From Lentiprolixibacter aurantiacus (lineage in GTDB: Bacteria > Bacteroidota > Bacteroidia > Flavobacteriales > Flavobacteriaceae): a DNA stretch of 64,000 nt. Below, piece by piece: positions 24,842-32,701 of the stretch (position 1 is its first letter; each line of letters starts with the position of its first letter). The stretch covers positions 248,001 to 312,000 of the forward strand of contig NZ_JAPFQP010000004.1 in the NCBI RefSeq assembly GCF_026241225.1. Reading direction: 5' to 3'. The translations under genes and the position numbers were made by a program. The notes beneath the pieces are model-generated. The model did not search any database. It was not told the DNA's origin and saw only the letters and a program-made list of their open reading frames with translations.

Positions 24842-25861
24842 ATGTACGACTCAAGGACACTTCTGGACAAAATCTTTTTGGTCATCAAAGGCCTTGGCAT
24901 GGGTGCAGCCAATAAAGTTCCTGGTGTTTCCGGGGGGATTGTAGCCTTTGTTGCCGGATTTTACGAGGAGTTTATCTACTCCCTGCAAAAAATCAACTGG
25001 AAGGCCCTTAAACTGCTTTTCAACGGAAGATTCCGGAGTTTCTACCGCTATGTAAATGGCTCATTCCTCTCCCTGCTAATTTTCGGGATGCTGGTGAGCT
25101 ACTTCAGCATCTCCAAACTCCTGGATTATTTTCTGGAAACAAAGGAATTATACGTCTGGTCTTCTTTCTTTGGGATGATTATAGGTTCTATATACTACAT
25201 TGCCAAAGACTTCGAACACTGGAATAAAAGGACGCTAACCATGGGTATCCTCGGCCTGATACTGGGAATTTCCATTAGTTTCCTCAATCCGGCCCGGGAG
25301 AACGACAACCTCGTTTTTATATTTATTTGTGGTGTTATCAGCGTTTCAGGAATGACCCTGCCGGGATTGTCCGGTTCCTTTATCCTGATACTTCTGGGCA
25401 ATTATGTGCTTTTACTGGTCGATTCCGTTAACGCATTATACGATACCATAGCTGAAGTTGTGCAGGGTGATTTCAGTTTTATAGACAATACGGCCCGTTT
25501 AGATACGCTGTTGATTTTAGCCGTTTTTACCGCGGGGTCGGCAATCGGACTTGTAACCCTTTCCCATATCCTGGGATACGTACTTAAACACTTCAAACAT
25601 ATCACCACAGCAGTAATCATTGGGTTCATCACCGGTTCCCTTGGTGTGGTATGGCCCTGGAAAAGCACCATTTTCCTCCTCGATAACACCGGAAATGCGG
25701 TCCTGGACTCCAACGGGGACAAGATTATAATAAATTACGAACGCTATTGGCCCAGCATCTCAGACTCGGAAACCTGGTGGGCTATGGCTTTTGTGTTGCT
25801 TGGGGTGATAATCCTGATCGCACTGGAATGGTATGGAAAAAACAGAAGGTCCAAAGCGTAA
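24842..25861 (+). CDS. DUF368 membrane protein (PopT-type), copy 2
   Basis: 339 residues from the ATG at 24842; an in-frame codon inside the previous gene is rejected. The signature is GMGAANKVPGVSGGIVAFVAGFYEE, with the second repeat MTLPGLSGSFILILLGNY. Compared with copy 1 it has a longer loop near the C-terminus (DNTGNAVLDSNGDKI region, about 280-300), predicted outside the helices. A role in undecaprenyl-phosphate recycling is inferred from the family. Its last 29 bases overlap aroE. Confidence 0.92.
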   Translation: MYDSRTLLDKIFLVIKGLGMGAANKVPGVSGGIVAFVAGFYEEFIYSLQKINWKALKLLFNGRFRSFYRYVNGSFLSLLIFGMLVSYFSISKLLDYFLETKELYVWSSFFGMIIGSIYYIAKDFEHWNKRTLTMGILGLILGISISFLNPARENDNLVFIFICGVISVSGMTLPGLSGSFILILLGNYVLLLVDSVNALYDTIAEVVQGDFSFIDNTARLDTLLILAVFTAGSAIGLVTLSHILGYVLKHFKHITTAVIIGFITGSLGVVWPWKSTIFLLDNTGNAVLDSNGDKIIINYERYWPSISDSETWWAMAFVLLGVIILIALEWYGKNRRSKA

Positions 25862-26585
25862 ATTCGGTCTTATAGGCAAGAATATTGACTATTCGTTTTC
25901 CCGCGGATATTTCAGGGAAAAGTTCCTGAAACTAGGCCTGGAAAATTACCGCTATGATAACTATGAACTGGATGATATTAGCCAGTTCACCGAAGTGCTT
26001 GAAAAAAACCCCCACCTCGCTGGTCTTAATGTTACCATTCCCTACAAGGAAACAATTATCCCTTACCTGGATTCGCTGGACCCGGTTGCAAGGGATATTG
26101 GGGCCGTAAATACCGTGAAAAAAACCCCCGAAGGTCTGATAGGTTACAATACAGATGCATTCGGTTTTGAACAGGCCTTGTTGCCGTTTTTAAAAGCAAA
26201 CCATAAAAAGGCCCTTATTCTGGGAACGGGGGGAGCTTCCAAGGCAGTAGCTTATGTGCTTGATAAACTTCGAATAGACTACTTGTTTGTTTCCAGGAGA
26301 GCGGGAGCTAACCAGCTTGCCTATAGCGACATGGACCAGGAAACAATGGCCACTTACCATATGATCATCAATTGTACCCCTTTGGGTACATGGCCGGATG
26401 TAGAGGCAAAGCCCATGATCCCTTATGCTGTGCTTAATCCGCATTACTTGCTATTCGACCTTATTTACAACCCGGAAAAAACCGCTTTTCTGGAAGAAGG
26501 GGAAAAAAGGGGTGCAACGATCTCGAATGGACTTAAAATGCTGGAATTACAGGCAGACAGGGCCTGGGAGATCTGGAATAGTTAA
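25833..26585 (+). CDS. aroE: Shikimate dehydrogenase
   Basis: 250 residues. NADPH-dependent reduction of 3-dehydroshikimate in the chorismate pathway. Motifs: IGKNIDYSFS, NVTIPYKE with the catalytic Lys, GAVNTV, GYNTDAFGF with the catalytic Asp, the nucleotide loop LGTGGASKAV and NGLKMLELQA at the end. It is slightly shorter than enterobacterial AroE. The ATG lies 29 bases inside the upstream DUF368 gene; the next possible start would delete the substrate-binding N-terminus, so the overlap is probably real. Confidence 0.95.
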   Translation: MEKTEGPKRKFGLIGKNIDYSFSRGYFREKFLKLGLENYRYDNYELDDISQFTEVLEKNPHLAGLNVTIPYKETIIPYLDSLDPVARDIGAVNTVKKTPEGLIGYNTDAFGFEQALLPFLKANHKKALILGTGGASKAVAYVLDKLRIDYLFVSRRAGANQLAYSDMDQETMATYHMIINCTPLGTWPDVEAKPMIPYAVLNPHYLLFDLIYNPEKTAFLEEGEKRGATISNGLKMLELQADRAWEIWNS

Positions 26586-26716
26586 AGCTCTGTTTATTGA
26601 TGGTCCTTTCCTATGCTGAATCGTACTACCCTCTGATAAAAGAACCGGGAATAACTTTTGCGTTTCAATGTGTTGTTCTTATCTTAGATAGGCGAGTGAA
26701 CTATTGACCCCATCGT

Positions 26717-28702
26717 ATGTCGGAAGAAAAGAAACAGGAACAGCAGGAAAAAGCAGAAGAAAAAGCTGCATCTCCCGTTGAAGAAAAAGTGACCAAGGTT
26801 GAGGAAGAGACCGTGGCAACGGCTGCCTCAATCAAGGATGATTCAGCAGATCTGGATGAGAGTTCCGAAAAGGAGGCGGTAGACGAAATTGAGGAATCCA
26901 ATGCTGAAGATGCCGAAGATGAGGGACACCAAAGGAGGCACCATATACCCATGCTGGACTACCACAGCATGTCTATGGAAAACCTGGTGGGTGAGCTCCA
27001 GCGACTGATCAGAAATGAGAAGATACAGGCCATCAAGCGCCATGCTGATGCAATCAAGCAGGAATTTGATGAGAAATTCAAGGAGTTCCTGGAACAGAAA
27101 AAAGAGGAATTTGTCAGTAAAGGGGGTAACGAAATTGATTTTAAATACAATTCGGTTACCAAACGACAGTTCAACGAAGTTTACAACGAATATCGGGATA
27201 AGCGCAGCCAGTACTACCGAAACCTGGAAGAAAGCCTGAAAGCCAACCTGGAAAAGAGACTGGCCCTGATTGAAGAACTGAAAGGTCTTGTTAATGTTGA
27301 GGAAGACATCAATACTACCTATAAGAATTTCAAGCAGATACAGGAGCAATGGCGAAATGCAGGTCCGGTTCCCAGGGCAAACTACAATGATGTTTGGCGC
27401 ACTTACCACCACCATATGGAGATCTTCTATGATTTCCTGCACCTTAACAGGGAATTAAGGGACCTTGACTTCAAACACAACCTCGAAGAAAAACTTAAGA
27501 TCATTGAAAAGGCAGAAGCGCTGGCAGAATCAAGGGATATCGGCAAGGCGTTTCGAGAGCTCCAGATCTTGCATAAAATCTGGAAAGAAGATATAGGCCC
27601 GGTAGCCAAGGAACAACGGGAGGAAATCTGGGAGCGCTTTAGCAATGCAACAAAAGCCCTTCACCTTAAAAGGCAGGAGTTTCTGAAGGACCAGGAAAAA
27701 TACCTGGAGGAAAACCTGAAAGCCAAGAAGGAAATCATAGCCAAAATCCGCGGAGTTTTAGAAAATGCAGCAGCCAGTCACAAGGAAATACAGAAACAGA
27801 TACGGGAAATTGAACAGTTAAGAGAGGCTTTTTTCAAGGCCGGGAAAGTCCCCCAAAAGGTTAATGAGCAAACCTGGACCGAATTTAAAACTGCAGTCAG
27901 GGAATTCAACCGCAAGAAAAACACCTTCTACAAAGGGCTGAAAAAGGAACAGCAGGATAACCTGGAAAAGAAACGTGCGCTTCTGGAACTTGCCAATTCA
28001 CTGAAAGACAGTGAAGATTGGGATACAGCGACTTCTGAGATGAAGCGCATACAGAAGGAATGGAAGACCATTGGGCATGTTCCCAGGAAGTTTTCCGATA
28101 AAATCTGGAAAGAATTTAAAGGTGCCTGCAACCATTATTTTAACAGGCTTCACGCTTTGCAAGATAAGGCACAGGCCAAAGAGGTGGAAAACCTCGAAAA
28201 AAAGGCCGCAATCCTGGATGAAATCAAGGAATACCAATTAAGCGGGAAGCAGGACAAGGACCTGAAAAAGCTTAAGGGCTATATTTCGGCCTGGAAAGCT
28301 ATAGGCAATGTTCCGCATAATCGCAAACACATCAACACCAAATTCAACAAGATCCTGGATGCTTTATTGAAAAAGGCAGGAGTAGATAAGCAGGAGGCCG
28401 AACTTCTTAAATACGGCAATAAAATTCAGGAATTGGCCGCAGGAGAGGACGAACGCGCAATTTTGAAAGAAAGGGCATTTATAAAGAAAAAAATAGACGA
28501 AAGCAAGAGTGAAATACGCCAACTGGAAAATAACCTGCAGTTTTTTGCCCATGTTCCCGAAGACAACCCCGTAGTAAAGGATGTTATTCAAAATATTGAT
28601 CGGCATAAGGATTCACTTAACACCTGGAAGGCTAAGCTGAAAAAGCTAAACATAATGGAACATTCTCTGCATAAGGAGGAAACAAGTTCGGAAGAGGAAT
28701 AA
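26717..28702 (+). CDS. DUF349 repeat protein
   Basis: A 661-residue highly charged, helical cytoplasmic protein. Residues 1-75 are acidic, low-complexity and Glu/Ala rich. The remainder consists of about six DUF349 helical modules of roughly 70 residues, each with a conserved pattern such as QWRNAGPVPRANYNDVWRTY, IWKEDIGPVAKEQREEIWERF, EWKTIGHVPRKFSDKIWKEF and AWKAIGNVPHNRKHIN. It is probably an extended alpha-solenoid or coiled structure. The function of DUF349 is not established. It follows aroE after 131 bases without a clear promoter match. Confidence 0.9.
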   Translation: MSEEKKQEQQEKAEEKAASPVEEKVTKVEEETVATAASIKDDSADLDESSEKEAVDEIEESNAEDAEDEGHQRRHHIPMLDYHSMSMENLVGELQRLIRNEKIQAIKRHADAIKQEFDEKFKEFLEQKKEEFVSKGGNEIDFKYNSVTKRQFNEVYNEYRDKRSQYYRNLEESLKANLEKRLALIEELKGLVNVEEDINTTYKNFKQIQEQWRNAGPVPRANYNDVWRTYHHHMEIFYDFLHLNRELRDLDFKHNLEEKLKIIEKAEALAESRDIGKAFRELQILHKIWKEDIGPVAKEQREEIWERFSNATKALHLKRQEFLKDQEKYLEENLKAKKEIIAKIRGVLENAAASHKEIQKQIREIEQLREAFFKAGKVPQKVNEQTWTEFKTAVREFNRKKNTFYKGLKKEQQDNLEKKRALLELANSLKDSEDWDTATSEMKRIQKEWKTIGHVPRKFSDKIWKEFKGACNHYFNRLHALQDKAQAKEVENLEKKAAILDEIKEYQLSGKQDKDLKKLKGYISAWKAIGNVPHNRKHINTKFNKILDALLKKAGVDKQEAELLKYGNKIQELAAGEDERAILKERAFIKKKIDESKSEIRQLENNLQFFAHVPEDNPVVKDVIQNIDRHKDSLNTWKAKLKKLNIMEHSLHKEETSSEEE

Positions 28703-28712
28703 ATTTAATGGA

Positions 28713-28946
28713 TTAAGCCAGCTTAGATCGGTTACGTCTGGTAGAAAAAGACAAAGCCTTCTTTACTTTAGAATTAGCCCTTCTGTACAAACGAGCTACT
28801 TTCTCTTCTTTATTAACAGTAGTCTGCTCAGTAAAAGTAACGATAGCCATCTCGATTGTTTCTACCTTAACCTCAGCAGCTTTATCCTGAGCCTGGGCGG
28901 CAACTCCGATGGTAAGAACAAAAATTAAAGTTATAAGCGTTTTCAT
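28713..28946 (-). CDS. Small secreted basic protein
   Basis: 77 residues with a clean Sec signal peptide (cleavage about after AQAQ, residue 20). The mature chain of about 57 residues has an acidic first half (AAEVKVETIEMAIV) and a strongly basic end (RLYRRANSKVKKALSFSTRRNRSKLA). I do not recognise a domain. It is convergent with the DUF349 gene, with 10 bases between the stops. The leader carries a perfect 10-bp hairpin whose 3' arm lies 5 bases before the ATG. The coding potential is supported by the signal peptide and good start context. Confidence 0.65.
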   Translation of the reverse strand: MKTLITLIFVLTIGVAAQAQDKAAEVKVETIEMAIVTFTEQTTVNKEEKVARLYRRANSKVKKALSFSTRRNRSKLA

Positions 28947-28951
28947 GACTT

Positions 28952-28976
28952 GCGTTTTTTTCTATTAAAAAAACGC
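28952..28976 (-). promoter_or_regulatory. Perfect hairpin in the leader of the small secreted protein gene
   Basis: GCGTTTTTTT and AAAAAAACGC pair over 10 bp with a 5-base loop (28952-28961 with 28967-28976). On the transcribed (minus) strand the A-rich arm sits 5-15 bases before the ATG, the place where Bacteroidota mRNAs use A-rich enhancers instead of Shine-Dalgarno sites. A translation-modulating role is inferred. Confidence 0.45.
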
Positions 28977-29037
28977 GGCAAACGCTATCCTGACCCCATG
29001 CAATTCGTCGAAGAGCCCTTATTTTTCGGTATTTGAC

Positions 29038-29128
29038 AAAAAGCCGGATTAAGTGCAGAAAAACCTCGATGAACGTAACAACACCCCAAAACCACTAATC
29101 GGAAATAGTGGTCGATAATCGGCTTTTT
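29038..29128. repeat. Nested inverted repeat, possible structured RNA or bidirectional terminator
   Basis: The outer arms AAAAAGCCGGATTA (29038-29051) and TAATCGGCTTTTT (29116-29128) pair over 13 bp with one bulged G. Between them CCACTA (29092-29097) and TAGTGG (29106-29111) form a second hairpin. The region lies in the 195-base gap downstream of the M23 gene and upstream of the small secreted protein gene. No gene is supported here. Confidence 0.5.
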
Positions 29129-29141
29129 ATGAGGTAGAAAA

Positions 29142-29819
29142 TCAGATTCCAAGTAAAAAACAAGGGTCCGGACAATTGTTTTGGTAGTAGTCCAGTTCAT
29201 CAACCGAGCAAACGCCAGGGTAATCGCCCTGATAAGAACCTATATCCCAAATAAGCTGAAAATGAAGATGAGGGGCATAATTCACATTGATGTCAGCTGT
29301 TCCCAGGGAGCCGATTACTTCACCGGCCTTTAGAGCCTGTCCGGGATTTAAGTTTTCCAGGGTTTCAAGAGATAAATGTCCGTACAGGCTATACAAGATG
29401 GCGTCCTCCTCTTCATGTTGCAGGATTACTGTAGGTCCATAATCTCCACGAGTGTTATTATTTCGCAAACTATGCACTTTACCGGCGAGTGGCGCAACAA
29501 CTTTTGTACCTGCTTTTGCCCAGAAGTCCACCCCCAGGTGGATATTCCGGGGGTTACCCCCATGGGTAAAGGCAGGTTTGTCTGCATAGAGGTTACGCTT
29601 CTCCAAATAACCTCCATATGCCACAGTAGCGCCGTTATCCGCTAAAAGTTGATCCATATAAGCCTCACAGGCTACAGGATCTGTAAGATCTACCCTCTTT
29701 AAGGCCCAATTAGCCGTTGAAAGGTCTATCCTGCAATAGTCGGATATCGGGATTGCCGGATCCAGTATACTAACCGGTTTCCCGGGATTGGGCAGTGTTT
29801 TGGACACAAGCTGCTTCAT
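29142..29819 (-). CDS. M23-type metallopeptidase domain protein
   Basis: 225 residues. The zinc-site motifs of LytM/M23 peptidases are present: NIHLGVDFWAKAGTKV (HxxxD), LYGHLSLETL and APHLHFQLIWD (HxH). There is no signal peptide or membrane helix, unusual for a peptidoglycan endopeptidase. The ending CPDPCFLLGI and the overall layout recall the central M23 domain of large phosphotransferase-M23-class III aminotransferase fusion proteins rather than secreted LytM enzymes. A cytoplasmic, non-peptidoglycan role is possible. Confidence 0.82.
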   Translation of the reverse strand: MKQLVSKTLPNPGKPVSILDPAIPISDYCRIDLSTANWALKRVDLTDPVACEAYMDQLLADNGATVAYGGYLEKRNLYADKPAFTHGGNPRNIHLGVDFWAKAGTKVVAPLAGKVHSLRNNNTRGDYGPTVILQHEEEDAILYSLYGHLSLETLENLNPGQALKAGEVIGSLGTADINVNYAPHLHFQLIWDIGSYQGDYPGVCSVDELDYYQNNCPDPCFLLGI

Positions 29820-29928
29820 AAACCTGCAAGATAGGAAAGACTACTAATTAACCCCGTTAGCCGCTCAAATTAACAATGCTTTAACCTGAACTGTAAAAGG
29901 TAATACAGAATTTTGAAAAAAAGAGTAT

Positions 29929-30624
29929 ATGAAACGGTTAGGAAAATGGATTATCCCGGTTCTGGCCTTGTTTATCACAGCCAGTTGCCAGTCTAAGAAC
30001 AAGAGCAAAAAATCCCAGGAAACACAAAAAAAGACCGAAAAGGTGGAACCTGATACCAAACTTTCACCCCAGGACCTGGAAAAGTATGAAACGGCCTATT
30101 TTGCAAGTGGTTGTTTCTGGTGTGTGGAGGTAATCTTTGAAAACGTCAAAGGGGTGGCCGAGGTAATATCCGGATATGCCGGAGGTACCGAAGAAAATCC
30201 AACCTATGAACAGGTAAGCTACGGAAAAACTTCGCATGCAGAGGCCGTGGAAGTCTACTACGATCCAAAAGTTATAAGTTTTACAGAATTGGTGCAGGTC
30301 TTTTTTGGAAGCCATGACCCTACCACGCTTAACCGGCAGGGGCCGGACAGGGGTCCGCAATACCGTTCTATAGCATTTTATAAAAACGACTCGGAGAAGA
30401 AGGTTATAGAGGCTTATATTAAGGCTCTGACCGACAATAGGGTATACGACAGGCCTATTGTTACAGAGGTTATGCCCTTCACAATCTTTTATAAGGCAGA
30501 AGAGTACCACCAGGATTACGAAAGGAGAAACCCGGACAATCCTTACATCAGGAATATTTCAATTCCCAGGTACAATCGATTCAAGAAAAATTTTGCGGAG
30601 TATCTGAAAGAAAATACCCATTAG
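29929..30624 (+). CDS. msrA: Peptide-methionine (S)-S-oxide reductase, lipoprotein form
   Basis: 231 residues. The N-terminal signal ends in TASC (C20), so the enzyme is probably a lipoprotein of the envelope, unlike cytosolic MsrA. The catalytic motif is GCFWC (61-65) with C62 as the nucleophile; SGYAGG, SHDPTTLNRQGPD and GPQYRS complete the fold. A charged linker (KNKSKKSQETQKK) separates the anchor from the domain. The repair of oxidised methionine in exported proteins is the likely role. No msrB is adjacent. Confidence 0.94.
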   Translation: MKRLGKWIIPVLALFITASCQSKNKSKKSQETQKKTEKVEPDTKLSPQDLEKYETAYFASGCFWCVEVIFENVKGVAEVISGYAGGTEENPTYEQVSYGKTSHAEAVEVYYDPKVISFTELVQVFFGSHDPTTLNRQGPDRGPQYRSIAFYKNDSEKKVIEAYIKALTDNRVYDRPIVTEVMPFTIFYKAEEYHQDYERRNPDNPYIRNISIPRYNRFKKNFAEYLKENTH

Positions 30625-30687
30625 GCAGATTAGCCAAGTTGGGAAAGAATGAGGTTAAGACAACTGGAACGATTGGGAATTGCAGTT

Positions 30688-32145
30688 TTATTGCCTTAAA
30701 ACCACATCACTGTAGCGTGAATCTACCTTGATAGCATTTCCTGAATTCCCCCCGGTGTATATGACCTTTTTACCTTCCGACTGCTTATCGAGCGCGAGTG
30801 ATTCAGCCACGGACATATCAGTTGCTACACCTTCAAGCCGAAATTTGAAAGGGCCCTGAGGCAACACACATACCAATTCACCATTCTCAACTGAAATATC
30901 CAGCTCCTTAAAATTCTGGTTCACGGCATTGATTTTCAGTACCCCGAGGTTGTTTTTCAACATTCCAGTCTCAAGCAAACGGTCTATGGTAACCTCAGAT
31001 GAAGTAGACACCAGGTTAAGGTGTTGCACATCCCTTAAGGCGACGCCTTCTGAAAACTGTGTTTTGAGTTTGCCGTAATTCCAGCGATCAACCTCAACAG
31101 GCGAATAGGAAGCCAAAATATTGGTTTCATCACCGTCTATGGTTGAAGCAAGCAACCTTGAGTAGGACAAGGTTGCTTGCATGTTTTTAGTGTTATCAGC
31201 CAGTTTCACTTCCCCATGCCGAACATTCATATCCAGCTTGGTAGACTTAGGCATTTTGATTTTTATTGACTTCTTTACCTTAAAGCTTTTGTTTTCTCCC
31301 TCAGAAGAACGAAAGAAGATTGTGGGAGCATCTCCGGAAATAATGACGTTTTTCCTCGCTTCACTTTGTTCCTCCATTAGCTTTCTTTTTTCCTCCATAA
31401 CCTTTCTCCGTTCTTCCTGGGCTTTCCTCCGGACTTCTTCCCTCTCCTTCATGATCTCTTCGCGCTCTTTCATCCTCTCTTCCCTTTCTGCGGTACGTTC
31501 TTCCATCTGAGCAGCCTTTTCCTCCATGCGTTTTGCAAATGTCTCGCCCCACTCTTCCCATTTCTTTTCGTACTTCTCATCGAAATTCTTGCTAAATTCC
31601 ATAGCCCATTTCTCAATGTACTTCTCTCCTTCTTCCTTGTACTTCTCATAATCGAAGTCTTTGAACTTCATGGGAGGCATTGGAGGCATAGGTGGCATTT
31701 CGGCTATTTCAGGGAGTTCAGGAATTTCCAGTTCCATGAAGAAAGGCTCCAGGTCCGGAATTTCAGGGATATCAATCACTATATTTTCCAAATCGGCCAG
31801 ATGCCCGTTCAGGGTCCTGAACTGCCACGCTCTGCTTCCTGAAGTAGATATTTCAATGCGCTCACTGTTTCCGAGGATCTTGATTCCGTTTTCTTCAAAG
31901 TAAGCCGCAGCTTCTTCCTCACTGGCCCCTTCCAGCTCAATACTGGCTTCAATCACAACCTCATTCCTGTTCCAGGTATCGAATTCGATATCTGCATGGG
32001 AGGTGTTTATGGCCAGGACGGAATTGTCCTCAACCTTGAAAGTTTCCTTGTATTCTTTGCGTTGTGTTTGCCCATAAGCTCCCATGGCAAGGAGAACGAA
32101 GGCAAGCAAAAATGATTTACGCCTGAATTGTTGATAGTTGTTCAT
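30688..32145 (-). CDS. Secreted DUF4097-like protein with a long charged helix
   Basis: 485 residues with a signal peptide (to about residue 25). An N-terminal beta domain (30-130) is followed by a Pro/Met tract with PPM repeats (150-159). Residues about 163-265 are a nearly continuous E/R/K/M helix (for example REERMKEREEIMKEREE), which should behave as a single charged alpha-helix. The C-terminal part (270-485) is beta-rich and repetitive, like the DUF4097/putative adhesin beta-helix (SGDAPTIFF, LDMNVRHGEVKL, KVDSRYSDVVLRQ). It is the last gene of a sigma/anti-sigma operon and overlaps the anti-sigma gene by 29 bases. Confidence 0.75.
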   Translation of the reverse strand: MNNYQQFRRKSFLLAFVLLAMGAYGQTQRKEYKETFKVEDNSVLAINTSHADIEFDTWNRNEVVIEASIELEGASEEEAAAYFEENGIKILGNSERIEISTSGSRAWQFRTLNGHLADLENIVIDIPEIPDLEPFFMELEIPELPEIAEMPPMPPMPPMKFKDFDYEKYKEEGEKYIEKWAMEFSKNFDEKYEKKWEEWGETFAKRMEEKAAQMEERTAEREERMKEREEIMKEREEVRRKAQEERRKVMEEKRKLMEEQSEARKNVIISGDAPTIFFRSSEGENKSFKVKKSIKIKMPKSTKLDMNVRHGEVKLADNTKNMQATLSYSRLLASTIDGDETNILASYSPVEVDRWNYGKLKTQFSEGVALRDVQHLNLVSTSSEVTIDRLLETGMLKNNLGVLKINAVNQNFKELDISVENGELVCVLPQGPFKFRLEGVATDMSVAESLALDKQSEGKKVIYTGGNSGNAIKVDSRYSDVVLRQ

Positions 32146-32701
32146 TTTTTGATGATTTAATTTGATTTAACTTCTCTTTTAACTTCTGTAATAACTCCAG
32201 CCTGAGCTGCAGATTTTTTATCAGGGCCGATATGGTCTGGTCATTTGGCCCGAAAGTGTTTAGTTCTTTATTTAATTGCTGGTATTCCCGGTTCAATTCT
32301 GCCAGTTGCTCCATGTAGCTATCCACCAGCTCCTTATTATCGGGAGAAACCTCCAGTTTAGATAATTCCAGGTTAATGCTGGCCAGGTAATAGTTTTCCA
32401 CTTTTTCCAGATCAGGAGACAAATCCCCAAGGGAAATGGTACCCTTGTCATCTTCCTTTTCGGCATCTACTACTACCTCCTCTGCAGGAATTGGATTGTC
32501 CTGAGAAGTAAACAAAAATGCACCCACAGATATTAATACCAGCACGGTGGCGGCTATACTCAGAACCCACACTCTGGAAGTGCGCTGAGAGGGTGGCATC
32601 TCGCGATCCAGCCTTTCCATAAATCGGTCTTCATGCCCCTCTTTCAGCTGGAATTTCTTATCCCGTTCGGTCTCAAACAATTTCCTAAGATCCTGTTCCA
32701 T
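32117..32701 (-). CDS. Single-pass anti-sigma-factor-like protein
   Basis: 194 residues: a cytoplasmic N-terminus of about 43 residues (MEQDLRKLFETERDKKF), one transmembrane helix (about 44-63, VWVLSIAATVLVLISVGAFLF), and an extracytoplasmic C-terminal part that is acidic and then coiled-coil (NREYQQLNKELN, LQLRLELLQKLKEKLNQI). No zinc-binding anti-sigma HxxxCxxC motif is present. The assignment rests on topology and on overlapping the ECF sigma gene by 17 bases. It probably tethers and inhibits the sigma factor. Confidence 0.75.
   Translation of the reverse strand: MEQDLRKLFETERDKKFQLKEGHEDRFMERLDREMPPSQRTSRVWVLSIAATVLVLISVGAFLFTSQDNPIPAEEVVVDAEKEDDKGTISLGDLSPDLEKVENYYLASINLELSKLEVSPDNKELVDSYMEQLAELNREYQQLNKELNTFGPNDQTISALIKNLQLRLELLQKLKEKLNQIKSSKNEQLSTIQA

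Noticed and set aside
28985-29203. Minus-strand frame of 72 codons in the gap before the small secreted protein gene
   Set aside because: It overlaps the end of the M23 gene and runs through the inverted repeat; no signal peptide or family resemblance.
31660-31700. Short direct repeats (tggcat/aggcat pattern)
   Set aside because: They encode the Pro-Pro-Met repeats of the DUF4097-like protein and are explained by coding.
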